From: Haloarcula sp. DT43
Lineage (GTDB): Archaea; Halobacteriota; Halobacteria; Halobacteriales; Haloarculaceae
Length of the DNA: 64,000 bases
Assembly: GCF_037078405.1 (NCBI RefSeq)
Contig: NZ_JAYMGZ010000002.1
Coordinates: 744,001 to 808,000 of the forward strand
Direction of reading: 5' to 3'
The notes beneath the pieces were generated by a model. The model searched no databases. It had not been told where the DNA came from and worked only from the letters and a program-made list of their open reading frames with translations. Positions 1 to 9,408 of this stretch are shown here, in pieces. Position numbers and translations under genes: made by a program. Within the stretch, counting starts at the first letter, position 1. Every line of letters begins with the position of its first letter.

Positions 1-140
1 GTTGTAAATAGCTTTAGCAGTCATGAAAAATAGTGCGGTGGCGACGGCGACGCGAACCCGCACCGACGCGCCAGCGGGCCCGTGGGTCACTGCTGCCGCG
101 AGTCACAACACCCGAGTATCCGGACGCCGTACTGCCGGGT

Positions 141-383
141 GTGTCCGAAACGTACGTGTGCGCCCGGTGTCAGGCCGCCGTCGAGCGGGACTTCGAGGTG
201 CGGTCGATAATCAAGACCTGTGACGACTGCGGTGAGAACGGTCGCTTCCTCCACAGGTCGCTGGTCGAATCGCTCGCCGAAATCGCGGCGGAGAACCAGC
301 CGGACGGCTGGGAGCAGATGACACTGGACGAGCGGTTCGAGGCGGCGCTGAAAGAAGGGCTCATCACGGTCACCCGGACGTAA
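141..383 (+). CDS. Small zinc-ribbon protein, conserved haloarchaeal type
   Basis: An 80-residue acidic protein with CARC at residues 7-10 and CDDC at 27-30, a four-cysteine zinc ribbon, followed by a helical tail. I chose the GTG at 141. The frame stays open back to 33, but that extension is Arg-rich (MRWRRRREP) and unlike a haloarchaeal protein. It is convergent with ilvD. A DNA-, RNA- or protein-binding role is likely from the fold, but no specific function can be read. Confidence 0.7.
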   Translation: MSETYVCARCQAAVERDFEVRSIIKTCDDCGENGRFLHRSLVESLAEIAAENQPDGWEQMTLDERFEAALKEGLITVTRT

Positions 384-413
384 CTCCGTGGCACGTCCGG
401 CGGGACCGCTCCC

Positions 414-2141
414 TCAGTCCCACTTCGCGCCGGGGTTCGTCACCGCACCGTTGGCGGCGGAGCCGAAGTCGCTGTGGTACTTCGCCAGCACGCCGCTGTC
501 GTAGGTCGGTTCGGGGTCGTAGTCTTCGAGGCGCTGTGCCATCTCCTCGTCGGTGAGGTCGACCGACAGCTCGTGGTCGTCGATGTCGATGGTGACGGTG
601 TCGCCGTCCTCCAGGGCGGCGATGGGGCCGCCGACGAACGCCTCGGGCGCGACGTGGCCGATGGAGAACCCGCGGGTCGCGCCGGAGAAGCGACCGTCGG
701 TAAACAGCGCCACGTCCTCGGCGTGACCCTGGCCGGCGACGGCCGAAGTCACACCGAGCATCTCGCGCATGCCGGGACCGCCCTGGGGGCCCTCGTTGCG
801 GATGCAGATTACGTCGCCGGACTCGACGTGGCCCTCCTGGACGTACTCCATGGCCCCCTCCTCCTGCTCGAACACGCGGACCGGCCCCTCGTGGTGGAGG
901 TGGTCCTCGCCGGTAATCTTGATGACCGCGCCGTCGGGCGCGAGGTTGCCCGAGAGGATGCGGATGGCACCGCGCTCGTGGATGGGGTCCTCGACGGTGT
1001 GGAGGTAGTCCACGTCGAGGTCCTCGATGGCGGGCGGGTCGATGCGGTCGAGTTCTTCCGCGATTGTGTTGCCGGTGACGGTGAGTTCGTCGCCGTGGAG
1101 CAGGCCGGCGTCGTGCAGCGCCTTCAGCACGACCGGGACGCCGCCGACCTCGTGGAGGTCGTTCATCACCTTCTCGCCGCCGGGCTGGAGGTCCGCTATC
1201 TTGGGCGTCCGGGCGCTGATGTCGTTGAACGTCTCGATGTCGAGGTCGATGCCGGCCTCCGCCGCGAGCGCGAGCAGGTGGAGGACGGCGTTGGTCGACC
1301 CGCCGACCGCGACCTGCAGGGCGATGGCGTTCTCGAAGGACTTGCGGGTGAGGAAATCCGAGGGGCGGCGGCGCTCCTGGACCACCTCGACGGCGAGTTC
1401 GCCGGCCCGGCGGGCTTCCTCGTAGCGGGACTCGTGTTCGGCTGGCGGGGAGGCCGACCCCAGGGGCGCGAAGCCGAGCGCCTCGGAGATGGAGGCCATC
1501 GTGTTGGCGGTGAACATCCCGCCACAGGAGCCGGCGCCGGGGCAGGCGTGCCGTTCCATCTCGTTGAGTTCGCCCTCCGTCATCTCGCCGTCGGCGACCG
1601 CGCCGACGCCCTCGAAGACGTTCTGGATGGTGACCTCGCGGCCGTCGTGCTGACCGGGCATGATGGAGCCGCCGTAGAGGAAGACGCTGGGCAGGTCCGT
1701 CCGGATGGCGGCCATCATCATGCCGGGCATGTTCTTGTCGCAGCCGCCGATGGTGACGATGCCGTCCATGCGCTCGCCGAAGGTGACCAGCTCCACCGAG
1801 TCGGCGATTATCTCGCGGGAGATGAGCGACGCCTTCATCCCCTCGGTCCCCATCGAGATGGCGTCCGAGATGGTGATGGTGCCGAACTCGATTGGCATCC
1901 CCTCGGTGTCGTCGACGCCGTCGTAGGCGGCGTCGGCCACGTCGTCCAGGTGGACGTTACACGGCGTGATGTCGGCGGCGGGGTTGGCGATGCCTATCAT
2001 CGGCGAGGAGAGGTCCTCGTCGTCGTAGCCCATCGCGCGGAACATCGCGCGGTGGGGCGCCTTCTCGTAGCCCTCCGTCACCTCGGTACTCCGGAGGTCC
2101 GGGTCTTTCTCCGGACGCTCGCGGCGTTCCTGCTTGCTCAT
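414..2141 (-). CDS. ilvD: Dihydroxy-acid dehydratase
   Basis: Dehydrates 2,3-dihydroxy-isovalerate and 2,3-dihydroxy-3-methylvalerate to the 2-oxo acids, the step shared by valine, isoleucine and leucine precursor synthesis. It is 575 residues, full family length. The Fe-S cluster ligand candidates are C61 (ITPCNVH), C134 (GGCDKNMPG) and C206 (GAGSCGGMF). The C-terminal swivelling domain carries the GRFSGATRG motif. It is monocistronic and separate from the ilv/leu cluster 18 kb away. The start is supported by a TTATTTAA-like box about 30 bases upstream (near 2170), which gives an almost leaderless mRNA. Confidence 0.97.
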   Translation of the reverse strand: MSKQERRERPEKDPDLRSTEVTEGYEKAPHRAMFRAMGYDDEDLSSPMIGIANPAADITPCNVHLDDVADAAYDGVDDTEGMPIEFGTITISDAISMGTEGMKASLISREIIADSVELVTFGERMDGIVTIGGCDKNMPGMMMAAIRTDLPSVFLYGGSIMPGQHDGREVTIQNVFEGVGAVADGEMTEGELNEMERHACPGAGSCGGMFTANTMASISEALGFAPLGSASPPAEHESRYEEARRAGELAVEVVQERRRPSDFLTRKSFENAIALQVAVGGSTNAVLHLLALAAEAGIDLDIETFNDISARTPKIADLQPGGEKVMNDLHEVGGVPVVLKALHDAGLLHGDELTVTGNTIAEELDRIDPPAIEDLDVDYLHTVEDPIHERGAIRILSGNLAPDGAVIKITGEDHLHHEGPVRVFEQEEGAMEYVQEGHVESGDVICIRNEGPQGGPGMREMLGVTSAVAGQGHAEDVALFTDGRFSGATRGFSIGHVAPEAFVGGPIAALEDGDTVTIDIDDHELSVDLTDEEMAQRLEDYDPEPTYDSGVLAKYHSDFGSAANGAVTNPGAKWD

Positions 2142-2261
2142 ATTTGAGCGTCGCCGTGAGCAACCTTAAATAACTTGTACTCGCGCTACCGTCTCACACG
2201 GAGCACGGCGAAACCGACCGGTGACCGTAGCTTCTTTTCCGTCGGGGACTTCCGCCGCCGT

Positions 2262-3227
2262 ATGCCGACGGTCACGACCGCCGCGCGACTCCACTTCGGG
2301 TTCCAGAACCTCTCGCTCGCCCACGAGCGCCTCTACGGCGGCGTCGGGCTCGCGCTCGACGAGCCGCGACTCGCGGTCCACGCCGAGCGCGCGGACGAGG
2401 TCCGGTGTGACGACGCGGCGACCGAACCGTACGTCCGGCGCGTCGTCGACGCGCTCGACGTGCCCGGCGCGGCCGTCGCCGTCGACGAGCGGTTCCCGCG
2501 CCACGTCGGCCTGGGGAGTGGCACCCAGCTCTCGCTGGCGACGCTCATCGCCGTCGTCCGGGCGTACGACCGGACCGCCGACGCCCGGACCTACGCGCCG
2601 CGGCTGGGCCGGGGCGGCCGGAGCGGAATCGGCGTCGCGGCGTTCGAATCGGGCGGGTTCGTCGTCGACGGCGGCCACCCGACCGAGCGGTTCACCGCGG
2701 AGCCGCCGGCCGAGGGCGACTGGGACGTGCCACCGGTGCTCGCACACCACGACGTGCCCGCCGACTGGCGGTTCGTCGTCGTCGTCCCGGACACCGACCC
2801 CGGCCAGAGCGGGGCCGAGGAGGACCGGAGTATGCGCCAGGCCGTCGAACGGGCTGACCCCGGCATCGCCGACGAGATATCGACGTTGCTGACCCGCCGG
2901 CTCCTCCCCGCGATTGCGACCAGGGACCACGGCGACTTCGGCCAGGCCGCGGCGCGACTCGGCCGGCTCAACGGCGCGTGGTACGCCGACGAACAGGGCG
3001 GCGTCTACCGCCCGCCGGCCGGCACGCTCGTCGACTCGCTGTCGAGCGTCCCGGTCGTCTCCGGGGCCGGCCAGAGCTCGTGGGGCCCGACCGTCTGGGG
3101 GCTGACGACGGCGGCCCACGAGTCCGAGGCCCGGGAAGCCGGCGTACTGGCTCTCGACGAGGCCGGCGTCGAGGGCACGGTCCGCGTCGTCGCCCCCCGG
3201 AACACCGGTGCCTCGCTGACCGAGTAG
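2262..3227 (+). CDS. Beta-ribofuranosylaminobenzene 5'-phosphate synthase-like GHMP protein
   Basis: A 321-residue GHMP-superfamily protein. The N-terminus (TTAARLHFGFQNL) and the glycine-rich nucleotide loop HVGLGSGTQLSLA at residues 81-93 match beta-RFAP synthase. That enzyme joins PRPP and 4-aminobenzoate at the start of tetrahydromethanopterin-type pterin synthesis. I chose the ATG at 2262 because the homologous sequence starts there; the upstream open frame is non-conserved. It diverges from ilvD. The exact substrate in a haloarchaeon is inferred from the family, not shown. Confidence 0.8.
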   Translation: MPTVTTAARLHFGFQNLSLAHERLYGGVGLALDEPRLAVHAERADEVRCDDAATEPYVRRVVDALDVPGAAVAVDERFPRHVGLGSGTQLSLATLIAVVRAYDRTADARTYAPRLGRGGRSGIGVAAFESGGFVVDGGHPTERFTAEPPAEGDWDVPPVLAHHDVPADWRFVVVVPDTDPGQSGAEEDRSMRQAVERADPGIADEISTLLTRRLLPAIATRDHGDFGQAAARLGRLNGAWYADEQGGVYRPPAGTLVDSLSSVPVVSGAGQSSWGPTVWGLTTAAHESEAREAGVLALDEAGVEGTVRVVAPRNTGASLTE

Positions 3228-3329
3228 GGTGCCGCCGCGCAAGCTCGGGTGAGACGCGAACCGCCGGAACGAAGCACGACTCTTGCAGCCGCCAGTGCGG
3301 TTATCCGTCTCGACGGCAAACTCCCGTCG

Positions 3330-4433
3330 ATGACTGCACTGTTCTCACCGCTGGAACTCCGTGAGACGACTGTCCCGAACCGTGTCATGGTCTCCCCGAT
3401 GTGCCAGTACTCCTGTGAGGCCCGCGACGGCCTCGCCACCGACTGGCACCGCACCCACCTCGGCTCCCGCGCCGTCGGCGGCGCGGGCCTGGTCATGACC
3501 GAGGCGACCGCTGTCGAGGCCCGCGGCCGCATCTCCCCGGAGGACCTCGGAATCTGGAGCGACGAGCACGCGGCGGCGCTGGAGCCGATTACGGACTTCG
3601 TCAGCGGGCAGGGCAGCGTGCCGGGCATCCAGTTGGCCCACGCCGGCCGGAAGGCCGCCACCTCTCGCCCCTGGGAGGGCCACGACCCGCTCCAGCCCGA
3701 CGAGGGCGGCTGGGAGGTCGTCGGGCCCAGCGACGACCCCTGGCCCTACGAGGACGGCGAGGCCCCGCCGACGACGGCGCTCGACCGGGACGGTATCGAG
3801 TCCGTCGTCGACTCGTTCCGCGCGGCCGCCGAGCGCGCGCTCGACGCCGGCTTCGAGGTCGCCGAGGTCCACGCCGCCCACGGCTACCTCCTCCACGAGT
3901 TCCTCTCGCCGGTGACGAACGGCCGCGAGGACGACTACGGCGGCGACTTCGAGGGCCGCACGCGGCTGACGCGCGAGGTCACCGCCGCCGTCCGGGAGGT
4001 CTGGCCCGACGACAAGCCGGTGTTCGTCCGGATTTCGGCGACCGACTGGCTCCCCGAGCGCGACTCCTGGACCGTCGACGATTCCGTACGGCTGGCCGAC
4101 CAGCTCGCCGACGTGGGCGCGGACCTCATCGACGTGAGCGGCGGCGGCATCCACCCCGAGTCCCGCCCCGACTACGCCGGTCCGAACTACCAGCTCCGGT
4201 ACGCCGAGCGCATCCGCGAGGAAACGGAGTCGGACATCGCCGTCGGGGCCGTCGGCGGCATCACGACGCCCGAACAGGCCGAGGCCGTCGTCGCCAACGA
4301 CCGGGCGGACGTGGCAATCGTCGGCCGCGAGCACCTCCGGGACCCGTACTTCACGCTGACTGCCGCGAAAGAACTGGACGCGACCGACGAAACCGAGGGG
4401 CCGCCGCAGTACCGCCGCGCCTGGGGCTTCTGA
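3330..4433 (+). CDS. NADH:flavin oxidoreductase, old yellow enzyme family
   Basis: A 367-residue FMN TIM-barrel ene-reductase, close to the YqjM/xenobiotic-reductase type. The N-terminus has LFSPLELRETTVPNRVMVSPMCQ. HAGRKA is a substrate/FMN-site motif, HAAHGYLLHEFLSP lies mid-protein, and the C-terminal phosphate site is VGAVGGI. It reduces activated C=C bonds with NAD(P)H; the physiological substrate is unknown. I chose the ATG at 3330 over an upstream extension that lacks homology. It is convergent with the DUF368 gene, 4 bases apart. Confidence 0.9.
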   Translation: MTALFSPLELRETTVPNRVMVSPMCQYSCEARDGLATDWHRTHLGSRAVGGAGLVMTEATAVEARGRISPEDLGIWSDEHAAALEPITDFVSGQGSVPGIQLAHAGRKAATSRPWEGHDPLQPDEGGWEVVGPSDDPWPYEDGEAPPTTALDRDGIESVVDSFRAAAERALDAGFEVAEVHAAHGYLLHEFLSPVTNGREDDYGGDFEGRTRLTREVTAAVREVWPDDKPVFVRISATDWLPERDSWTVDDSVRLADQLADVGADLIDVSGGGIHPESRPDYAGPNYQLRYAERIREETESDIAVGAVGGITTPEQAEAVVANDRADVAIVGREHLRDPYFTLTAAKELDATDETEGPPQYRRAWGF

Positions 4434-4437
4434 GCGG

Positions 4438-5451
4438 TCAGACCTTGTCGAGGTCGAGGTCGACGGCGTACCAGTCGAGCGCGAGCAAAAAGGCCGCGCC
4501 GACGGCGGCGGCGGCGACGAACGCGACGAGGACGTCCGTCGAGAAGCCGACCGAACCCCGGACCTCAACGACGGGAGCGCGCAGCGCGCCGACGACGAGC
4601 GCGACGAGGAAGGCCAGCGTCGCCCGGCGGTTGTAGTCCAGCGCGCGGCGGACGACGCGGGCGATGGTGAACAGGCCGACCAGCCCGCCGAGGATGAACG
4701 TCACGACCGGCACGGCGGTCGTGGTCACGTCCTCGACCGTGCCGCCCGTCGCAAGGGCGATGAGCGCGTCGACGAACGCGCTGAGCGCCGTCGACATCCG
4801 GGTGTACTGACCGAGGATGATGAGCAACAGCGACCCGGAGATGCCGGGCAGAATCATCGCGCTGACCCCTATCATGCCGGCGACGAAGACCAGCGCGAGG
4901 CCGCCACCGTCAGCGGCGGACGTCGACACGCCGGAGACGTAGAACGCGAGGACGAAGCCGACGACGCCGGCCCCTAGCTGGAACGGCGAGTCGACGGTGA
5001 GGCTGCGCAGCAAGACGACCGCCGAGGCGGCGATGAGCCCGAAGAAGAACCCGAAGAGCAGCGCCGGCGTCTCCTGGCTGGCGACGTGGACGATTCGCGT
5101 CACGATGACGACGGCAGTCCCGACGCCGGCGACCAGCGCGACGAGGAACCAGACGTCGAGTTCGAGCAGTTCCGCGAACGCGCCGCGGGGGTCAATCCCA
5201 CCGTCTAGCGGCGTGAGCGCGCGGAGAAATCGGAGTATCCGGCCCGGGGTGACGGCGGTAATCGCGGCGATGAGCCGCTCGTAGACGCCGGCGATGAGAG
5301 CTATGGTCCCCCCGGAGACGCCGGGGACGCCGTCCGCACTACCCATACAGAGGCCGATGACAAACGTTCGAAGCCACGCACGAAGCGGCGGCACCGAGCC
5401 CCGAATCGTCGGCAGGTCGCTCGGGTCTCGGTCGGGAGGGGTGGTCATCAC
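4438..5451 (-). CDS. DUF368 membrane protein, PopT-type polyprenyl-phosphate transporter
   Basis: A 337-residue polytopic membrane protein with the DUF368 hallmarks CMGSADGVPGVSGGTIALI near residue 35 and a mirrored SAMILPGISGSLLL in the second half. This is an inverted-repeat arrangement. DUF368 (PopT) proteins recycle undecaprenyl-phosphate across the bacterial membrane; in an archaeon dolichyl phosphate for S-layer glycosylation is the reasonable counterpart, which is inference. About nine hydrophobic segments are visible. Transcribed alone. Confidence 0.85.
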   Translation of the reverse strand: MMTTPPDRDPSDLPTIRGSVPPLRAWLRTFVIGLCMGSADGVPGVSGGTIALIAGVYERLIAAITAVTPGRILRFLRALTPLDGGIDPRGAFAELLELDVWFLVALVAGVGTAVVIVTRIVHVASQETPALLFGFFFGLIAASAVVLLRSLTVDSPFQLGAGVVGFVLAFYVSGVSTSAADGGGLALVFVAGMIGVSAMILPGISGSLLLIILGQYTRMSTALSAFVDALIALATGGTVEDVTTTAVPVVTFILGGLVGLFTIARVVRRALDYNRRATLAFLVALVVGALRAPVVEVRGSVGFSTDVLVAFVAAAAVGAAFLLALDWYAVDLDLDKV

Positions 5452-5528
5452 TGAACGATTCCAGCATCACGCTCAAATCCCTTGTGGAGTCCGGTCACGA
5501 AACCCGGCAAAAGGAGTACGTGGCGGCG

Positions 5529-5780
5529 CTAGGACCGGTGCTCTAGCGTGAGCACGCCGTTCCTGAGTGTCTGGACCGCGCCGGCGGCCGGCAGGTCGAT
5601 GTCGAACTCCGTCTGGAGGTGTGGCGCGTCGACGGCGACGACGGCCTCCGTGCCGATGACGTCGACTGTCACGTAGTCGTCGCTGACCTGGAGCGAGTCG
5701 AGGTCGACGGCGACAGTCCAGCCGTCGTCGTGGTCGGTGTGCGAAACGTGTAGCGGCGACCGGTCAGTTTGTGCGTCCAT
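5529..5780 (-). CDS. Hsp20-like small beta protein
   Basis: An 83-residue acidic protein with alternating beta strands and a C-terminal FDIDLPAAGAVQTLRNGVLTLEH, reminiscent of the alpha-crystallin core (the L-x-NGVL-x-L strand of Hsp20 proteins). It is shorter than classical Hsp20 and lacks an IXI tail. It is conserved in haloarchaea as far as I recognise the sequence. A chaperone-like role is an inference. A TTTAT box near 5808 suits the start at 5780. Confidence 0.65.
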   Translation of the reverse strand: MDAQTDRSPLHVSHTDHDDGWTVAVDLDSLQVSDDYVTVDVIGTEAVVAVDAPHLQTEFDIDLPAAGAVQTLRNGVLTLEHRS

Positions 5781-5924
5781 CCGTCAATCATGGGTACGTG
5801 TTACACACATAAAGCTCCCCGTTCGGCGTGTGCCAACTGCCGGGTTTCCGGCGCGGGCACACAGCCGGGACCGGGTCCGTTTGGTCGGGTGTTGTCGCCC
5901 CCCGCCTACGGCACGCCGCCGCGG

Positions 5925-6572
5925 TCACTGCGTCCCGACGTCGACCGTGATGTCGTCGACGTAGTGGGTCGCGTCCCCCTCCCAGATGACGCTCGTCCCG
6001 AGCGCGACGTACAGGGTCTCCATCGACAGTTCGGGCGTCGTCCATTCGAAGGTGTACTCCCGCCAGCCGTCGGCGAGCCACAGCGGCTCCCGGAGCCCGC
6101 CGTACGGTGTCTGCCCGAGGTCGGTGGTGTTCACGCCGGGATGCGGGAAGTCCGTCTCGACCGCCGGCGGTTCCGGCCCGAGGCGCATCACCGCGTCCCG
6201 GAGCGTGTTGAACGATTCCGACTCGCTCCAGAACTGGGCGCTGACGGTTATCTGGTACGCCTGGCCGGGCTCGACGGCGACGGGATGGACGCCCCAGGTC
6301 ACCCCGTCGTCGTAATCGCCCTCGTTCCAGATGCGCAGCGAGCGGTCGCCCGAGGCCGCCTCGGCGTCCGAGACGCCGAACTCCCACTCGAACTCCGAGA
6401 GTTCGACCTCCGGCCCGATGGCCGCGCCGCTCTCCCAGTCGCCGAGGCCGTCCTCGAACCCCTCCTCGAACGCCGGCCCCGTGGAACTGCCCGTACAGCC
6501 GGCGACAGCCGCAACACCGGTCACTGCGCCCGCCCGAAGCATCTCACGACGGAACATCGTCTTGACTGTCAT
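5925..6572 (-). CDS. Secreted lipoprotein with jelly-roll-like domain, function unknown
   Basis: A 215-residue protein with FRREMLRAG, a hydrophobic stretch (AVTGVAAVAG) and then a lipobox-type cysteine (AGCTGSST). This is a typical haloarchaeal lipoprotein signal, with a weak twin-Arg (RR) before it. The mature part (FEDGLGDWE, DDITVDV) looks like a carbohydrate-binding or galactose-binding beta sandwich of the type FEDG...W. The start could be 6572 or the internal ATG at 6557. Role and ligand are unknown. Confidence 0.7.
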   Translation of the reverse strand: MTVKTMFRREMLRAGAVTGVAAVAGCTGSSTGPAFEEGFEDGLGDWESGAAIGPEVELSEFEWEFGVSDAEAASGDRSLRIWNEGDYDDGVTWGVHPVAVEPGQAYQITVSAQFWSESESFNTLRDAVMRLGPEPPAVETDFPHPGVNTTDLGQTPYGGLREPLWLADGWREYTFEWTTPELSMETLYVALGTSVIWEGDATHYVDDITVDVGTQ

Positions 6573-6621
6573 GTCGGCCCGTGATAACTGGCGGGGGTGA
6601 CGACCCCGAGAGACAGTCACG

Positions 6622-7932
6622 CTACGTCCGTGGTCCGAGATACCCCCACGCCTGCAGTCTGTCCCCGTCGCCGTCGACCCACCGCTCGCCGATGTCGTCG
6701 CGGTAGTAGAGGTTCGGGATGACGACGTCGTCGACGCGCTCGTAGGCCTGCGCTCGCGCCGCCTGCATCGTCTCGCCCTTGCCCGTGACGACCAGCGGCA
6801 TCCCGCTCTCGCCGGCGACACGCCACTGGCCGTCCACCCGCTTCGCGTCCTCGATGTGAATGCCCGCACGGTCGTCCGACTGGAACACGACCGCGGCGTT
6901 GCGGGAGTTCTCGTCGTAGGTCGCCTCGTCGTCGAACGGGAACGGTGGCAGGACGACCCGAACGCCGACTTGGTACCCGCGGTGGACCTCCAGACCCGGG
7001 TCGCGCCCGTTCGCCAGGTCGAGGAAGAACTGGCCCGTCTCCGACTCGAACGACTCCTCCTGCAGCGTTATGGTCGGATAGCCGAACCGGGGCGTGAACT
7101 CCAGCGGGTAGATGCCGCCCTCGTTGACGATGCAGTTGACGTCGATGCTGCCGACGTACCCCTCGTCGGCGAGCCACCCCTCCAGTTTGCCGAGCGTCTC
7201 CGCGAACAGTTCGTTGCGCCCCGCCCAGAACATCGAGGTCCCCATCTCGCCGGTCGAGGGGCCGATGTTGCCCGGGAACAGCTTCTTGTGCTCGAAATTG
7301 AAGTTGATGGGCTCGACGAACGACTCGCCGTTGAAGAAGCCACAGACGGCGATTTCGACGCCCTCGACCTTCCGCTGGAGCTGGAACCCCTTCATCCGGT
7401 GGCCCCACGCCTTCTTGTACGCCCGGAGCACGTCGACGACGTCGCTGCCGTCGTCCTCGTTGCCGACGTAGAGGAGCCGCTTGACGTTCTGTACCTCGCC
7501 GAGCGGTTTGATGACGTACGGTGCAGGGTGCTCCTGGACGTGCCGGATGCCGGCGTCGAAGTCCTCGAAGACGTGGTGCTCGATGGTGTTGACGCCGTGT
7601 TCTTCGAGGACGTCCATCGCGTAGCCGCGGTCTTCTTCGAGCCGGTCTGTGTTCGGGGTCCCGCCGACGACGGCGTGGCCCTCGGCCCGGAGTTCCCGCG
7701 CGATTTCGCCGGTGCCGACGTCTGAGCCGACCCAGATGTCGTCGAAGACGACGACGTCGGCCCACCCGACCTCGGCACGCCAGTCGTCGGTCTTCGGGAC
7801 GAACCCGTCGGCGATTTCCCTGTCGCTGTCGGCCTCGATGTAGTACTTCACGTCGTGGCCCTCTCCGGCGACCTGCCAGGCGATGTCGCCGATGAGCGCC
7901 GCGTCCAGCGAACAGAAGAGGAAGTTTGCCAT
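6622..7932 (-). CDS. ATP-grasp ligase resembling phosphoribosylamine-glycine ligase
   Basis: A 436-residue ATP-grasp enzyme. A Rossmann-like N-terminal part (MANFLFCSLDAALIGDIA) is followed by the ATP-grasp core, with lysine strands (PYVIKPLG), a GFQLQRKVEGVEIAVCGFF loop and the metal-binding end IDVNCIVNEGG...PLEFTPRFGYP. Such proteins are commonly labelled PurD. The N-terminus lacks the usual GxGGREHA motif of true PurD, and there are no purine genes nearby. The reaction (an amine plus carboxylate ligation) is therefore open. Transcribed alone. Confidence 0.75.
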   Translation of the reverse strand: MANFLFCSLDAALIGDIAWQVAGEGHDVKYYIEADSDREIADGFVPKTDDWRAEVGWADVVVFDDIWVGSDVGTGEIARELRAEGHAVVGGTPNTDRLEEDRGYAMDVLEEHGVNTIEHHVFEDFDAGIRHVQEHPAPYVIKPLGEVQNVKRLLYVGNEDDGSDVVDVLRAYKKAWGHRMKGFQLQRKVEGVEIAVCGFFNGESFVEPINFNFEHKKLFPGNIGPSTGEMGTSMFWAGRNELFAETLGKLEGWLADEGYVGSIDVNCIVNEGGIYPLEFTPRFGYPTITLQEESFESETGQFFLDLANGRDPGLEVHRGYQVGVRVVLPPFPFDDEATYDENSRNAAVVFQSDDRAGIHIEDAKRVDGQWRVAGESGMPLVVTGKGETMQAARAQAYERVDDVVIPNLYYRDDIGERWVDGDGDRLQAWGYLGPRT

Positions 7933-8098
7933 GCCCGGTCTGGGAGCGGGGACGGGGTAAGCGTTGCCCGTCCCGGCCGCCGCGGGTCGGGGTCACGTGG
8001 TGACCGCCCCGGCGTAGTCGGCCGATCCCCGTCGGCGGTCTAAATACCCCGCTCCCGTAAGCCGAACCGTTTTAGTCCCCATCTGTAAACTTCCACGT

Positions 8099-8371
8099 AT
8101 GACACGCGACGAACTCGCATCCGCGAGCGAACTGCTCGAATCGGCCTCCGAAGACACCGACAGCGGCGACGCGAGCGAGCGCCTCGCCGAACTCGCCGAC
8201 CAGCTCGGTACCCTCGCGACCGACGAACGCGGCCCGGACCACGGTCGGCTCGCGCGCATCCAGTCGGCGCTCAACGACCTCGGCAGCGGCGACGCAGAAG
8301 ATGTCGCCGACACCATCGACGCCGCCGACGACCACATCAACGAGTACCGGTCCGACCTCGAAGGGGTCTGA
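8099..8371 (+). CDS. Small acidic helical protein, conserved haloarchaeal
   Basis: A 90-residue, strongly acidic, all-helical protein (ELLESASEDTDSGDASERLAEL...). It has no cysteines, no membrane segment and no recognised catalytic motif. Leaderless expression is likely: a TTTTAG-like box lies at about 8070 and the start at 8099. Probably a small helical bundle; function unknown. Confidence 0.7.
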   Translation: MTRDELASASELLESASEDTDSGDASERLAELADQLGTLATDERGPDHGRLARIQSALNDLGSGDAEDVADTIDAADDHINEYRSDLEGV

Positions 8372-8465
8372 GGCCGTCCGGCCACACGTAGCGTTCTCCG
8401 ACGAACCAGCCCGGGAGCGGCGGCTACGACTCGGTCGGCGTCGCCGCTCGCATCTGTCGGAGTAA

Positions 8466-8482
8466 ATTACATCTTAATTAAT
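8466..8482. promoter_or_regulatory. AT-rich promoter region with TTAATTAA palindrome
   Basis: The gap between 8372 and 8586 is ordinary GC-rich sequence until about 8463. There it becomes AT-rich, with a TTAATTAA palindrome at 8474-8481 flanked by ACAT and ATGT. This is the only candidate core promoter or operator for the winged-helix gene at 8587. Which box is used cannot be decided from sequence alone. Confidence 0.35.
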
Positions 8483-8586
8483 GTTTGTGGGTAACCAAAA
8501 GCTTTTGACAATTCCGACAGTTTCAGTCAGACGTATATCAGGTTTGGGAGACAGGGTGGTGGTTCCCTCCCGACGTGGTGATATCA

Positions 8587-9408
8587 ATGAGCAAATCAAC
8601 GAAGGGCCGAACGGCCCCCAAATCGATGCGTCACAAACAGATACTCGACGTAGCAGCCGAGAACCCCGAGGCGTCTATCGCGGAGCTGGCGGCCGAAGTA
8701 CCGAGCGCGACAGCGGACCTCGTCGAGCGGGTCCTCGAAGAACACGGCGACCCGGCCGAGAGCGACGGGACCGACGCACCCGAGGAGTCCCCGAACGAAT
8801 CGTCGACGGCGTCACAGTCGTATCCCGCCCCCGATACCCTCACCTCGACGGAGCGGGAGACGCTCCGGGCGATTCAGCGCCATCCCACCGCGTCCCAGCG
8901 GGACCTCGCGGAGAAACTCGGCGTGACCGCCTCGACAGTGAGTAACCGCGTCAACGGAATCGACGGGTTCGACTGGGCGAACCGCGCGGAGTTCGCCGAC
9001 GGCGTGTTCGACGGCGACGCACCGGAGCCGACGGCGACCCCGGACGACACCGGAGCGGCACCCGACGCCGAACCGACCGAGGACGACGCGGTGGCCGACG
9101 AAGCCGACACGGTGGCTGACGAAACCGACGACAGGGAGTCCGACGCCGCGCCCGACCGTTCGCCCGCCGAACCCGCGCCGGCGGCCGGCGAAGTGAACAC
9201 CACGCTGACGACGTTCCAGTCGACGGTCGAGGAGCTGTCCGACAAACTGGCCGACCTCGAAGGGCAGGTCGAGACCGTCACGGACGGCGGCGACTCGCCA
9301 CGGCCGTTTCGGGACCCCGAACTCGTCCACAAGGTCGTCCACGCGTGTATGGACTCGGAGAACATCTCCGACGAAGAGGAGCTCAGAATCCTGGACTCGC
9401 TGCTTTAG
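8587..9408 (+). CDS. Winged-helix DNA-binding protein with acidic linker
   Basis: A 273-residue protein. An N-terminal HTH-like segment (MRHKQILDVAAENPEASIAELAAEV) is followed by a second clear winged helix (TLTSTERETLRAIQRHPTASQRDLAEKLGVTASTVSNRVN, about residues 83-123). Next come a long Asp/Glu/Thr/Ala linker and a C-terminal helical segment. The layout suggests a sequence-specific regulator or chromatin-associated factor; targets are unknown. I chose ATG 8587 over a 4-codon upstream extension. Its stop overlaps the stop of the convergent TFS-like gene by about 4 bases. Confidence 0.8.
   Translation: MSKSTKGRTAPKSMRHKQILDVAAENPEASIAELAAEVPSATADLVERVLEEHGDPAESDGTDAPEESPNESSTASQSYPAPDTLTSTERETLRAIQRHPTASQRDLAEKLGVTASTVSNRVNGIDGFDWANRAEFADGVFDGDAPEPTATPDDTGAAPDAEPTEDDAVADEADTVADETDDRESDAAPDRSPAEPAPAAGEVNTTLTTFQSTVEELSDKLADLEGQVETVTDGGDSPRPFRDPELVHKVVHACMDSENISDEEELRILDSLL

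Noticed and set aside
474-2147. 557-codon frame antisense to ilvD
   Set aside because: Mirror of a well-supported gene; no family features and repeated Val/Asp/Gly stretches from codon reversal.
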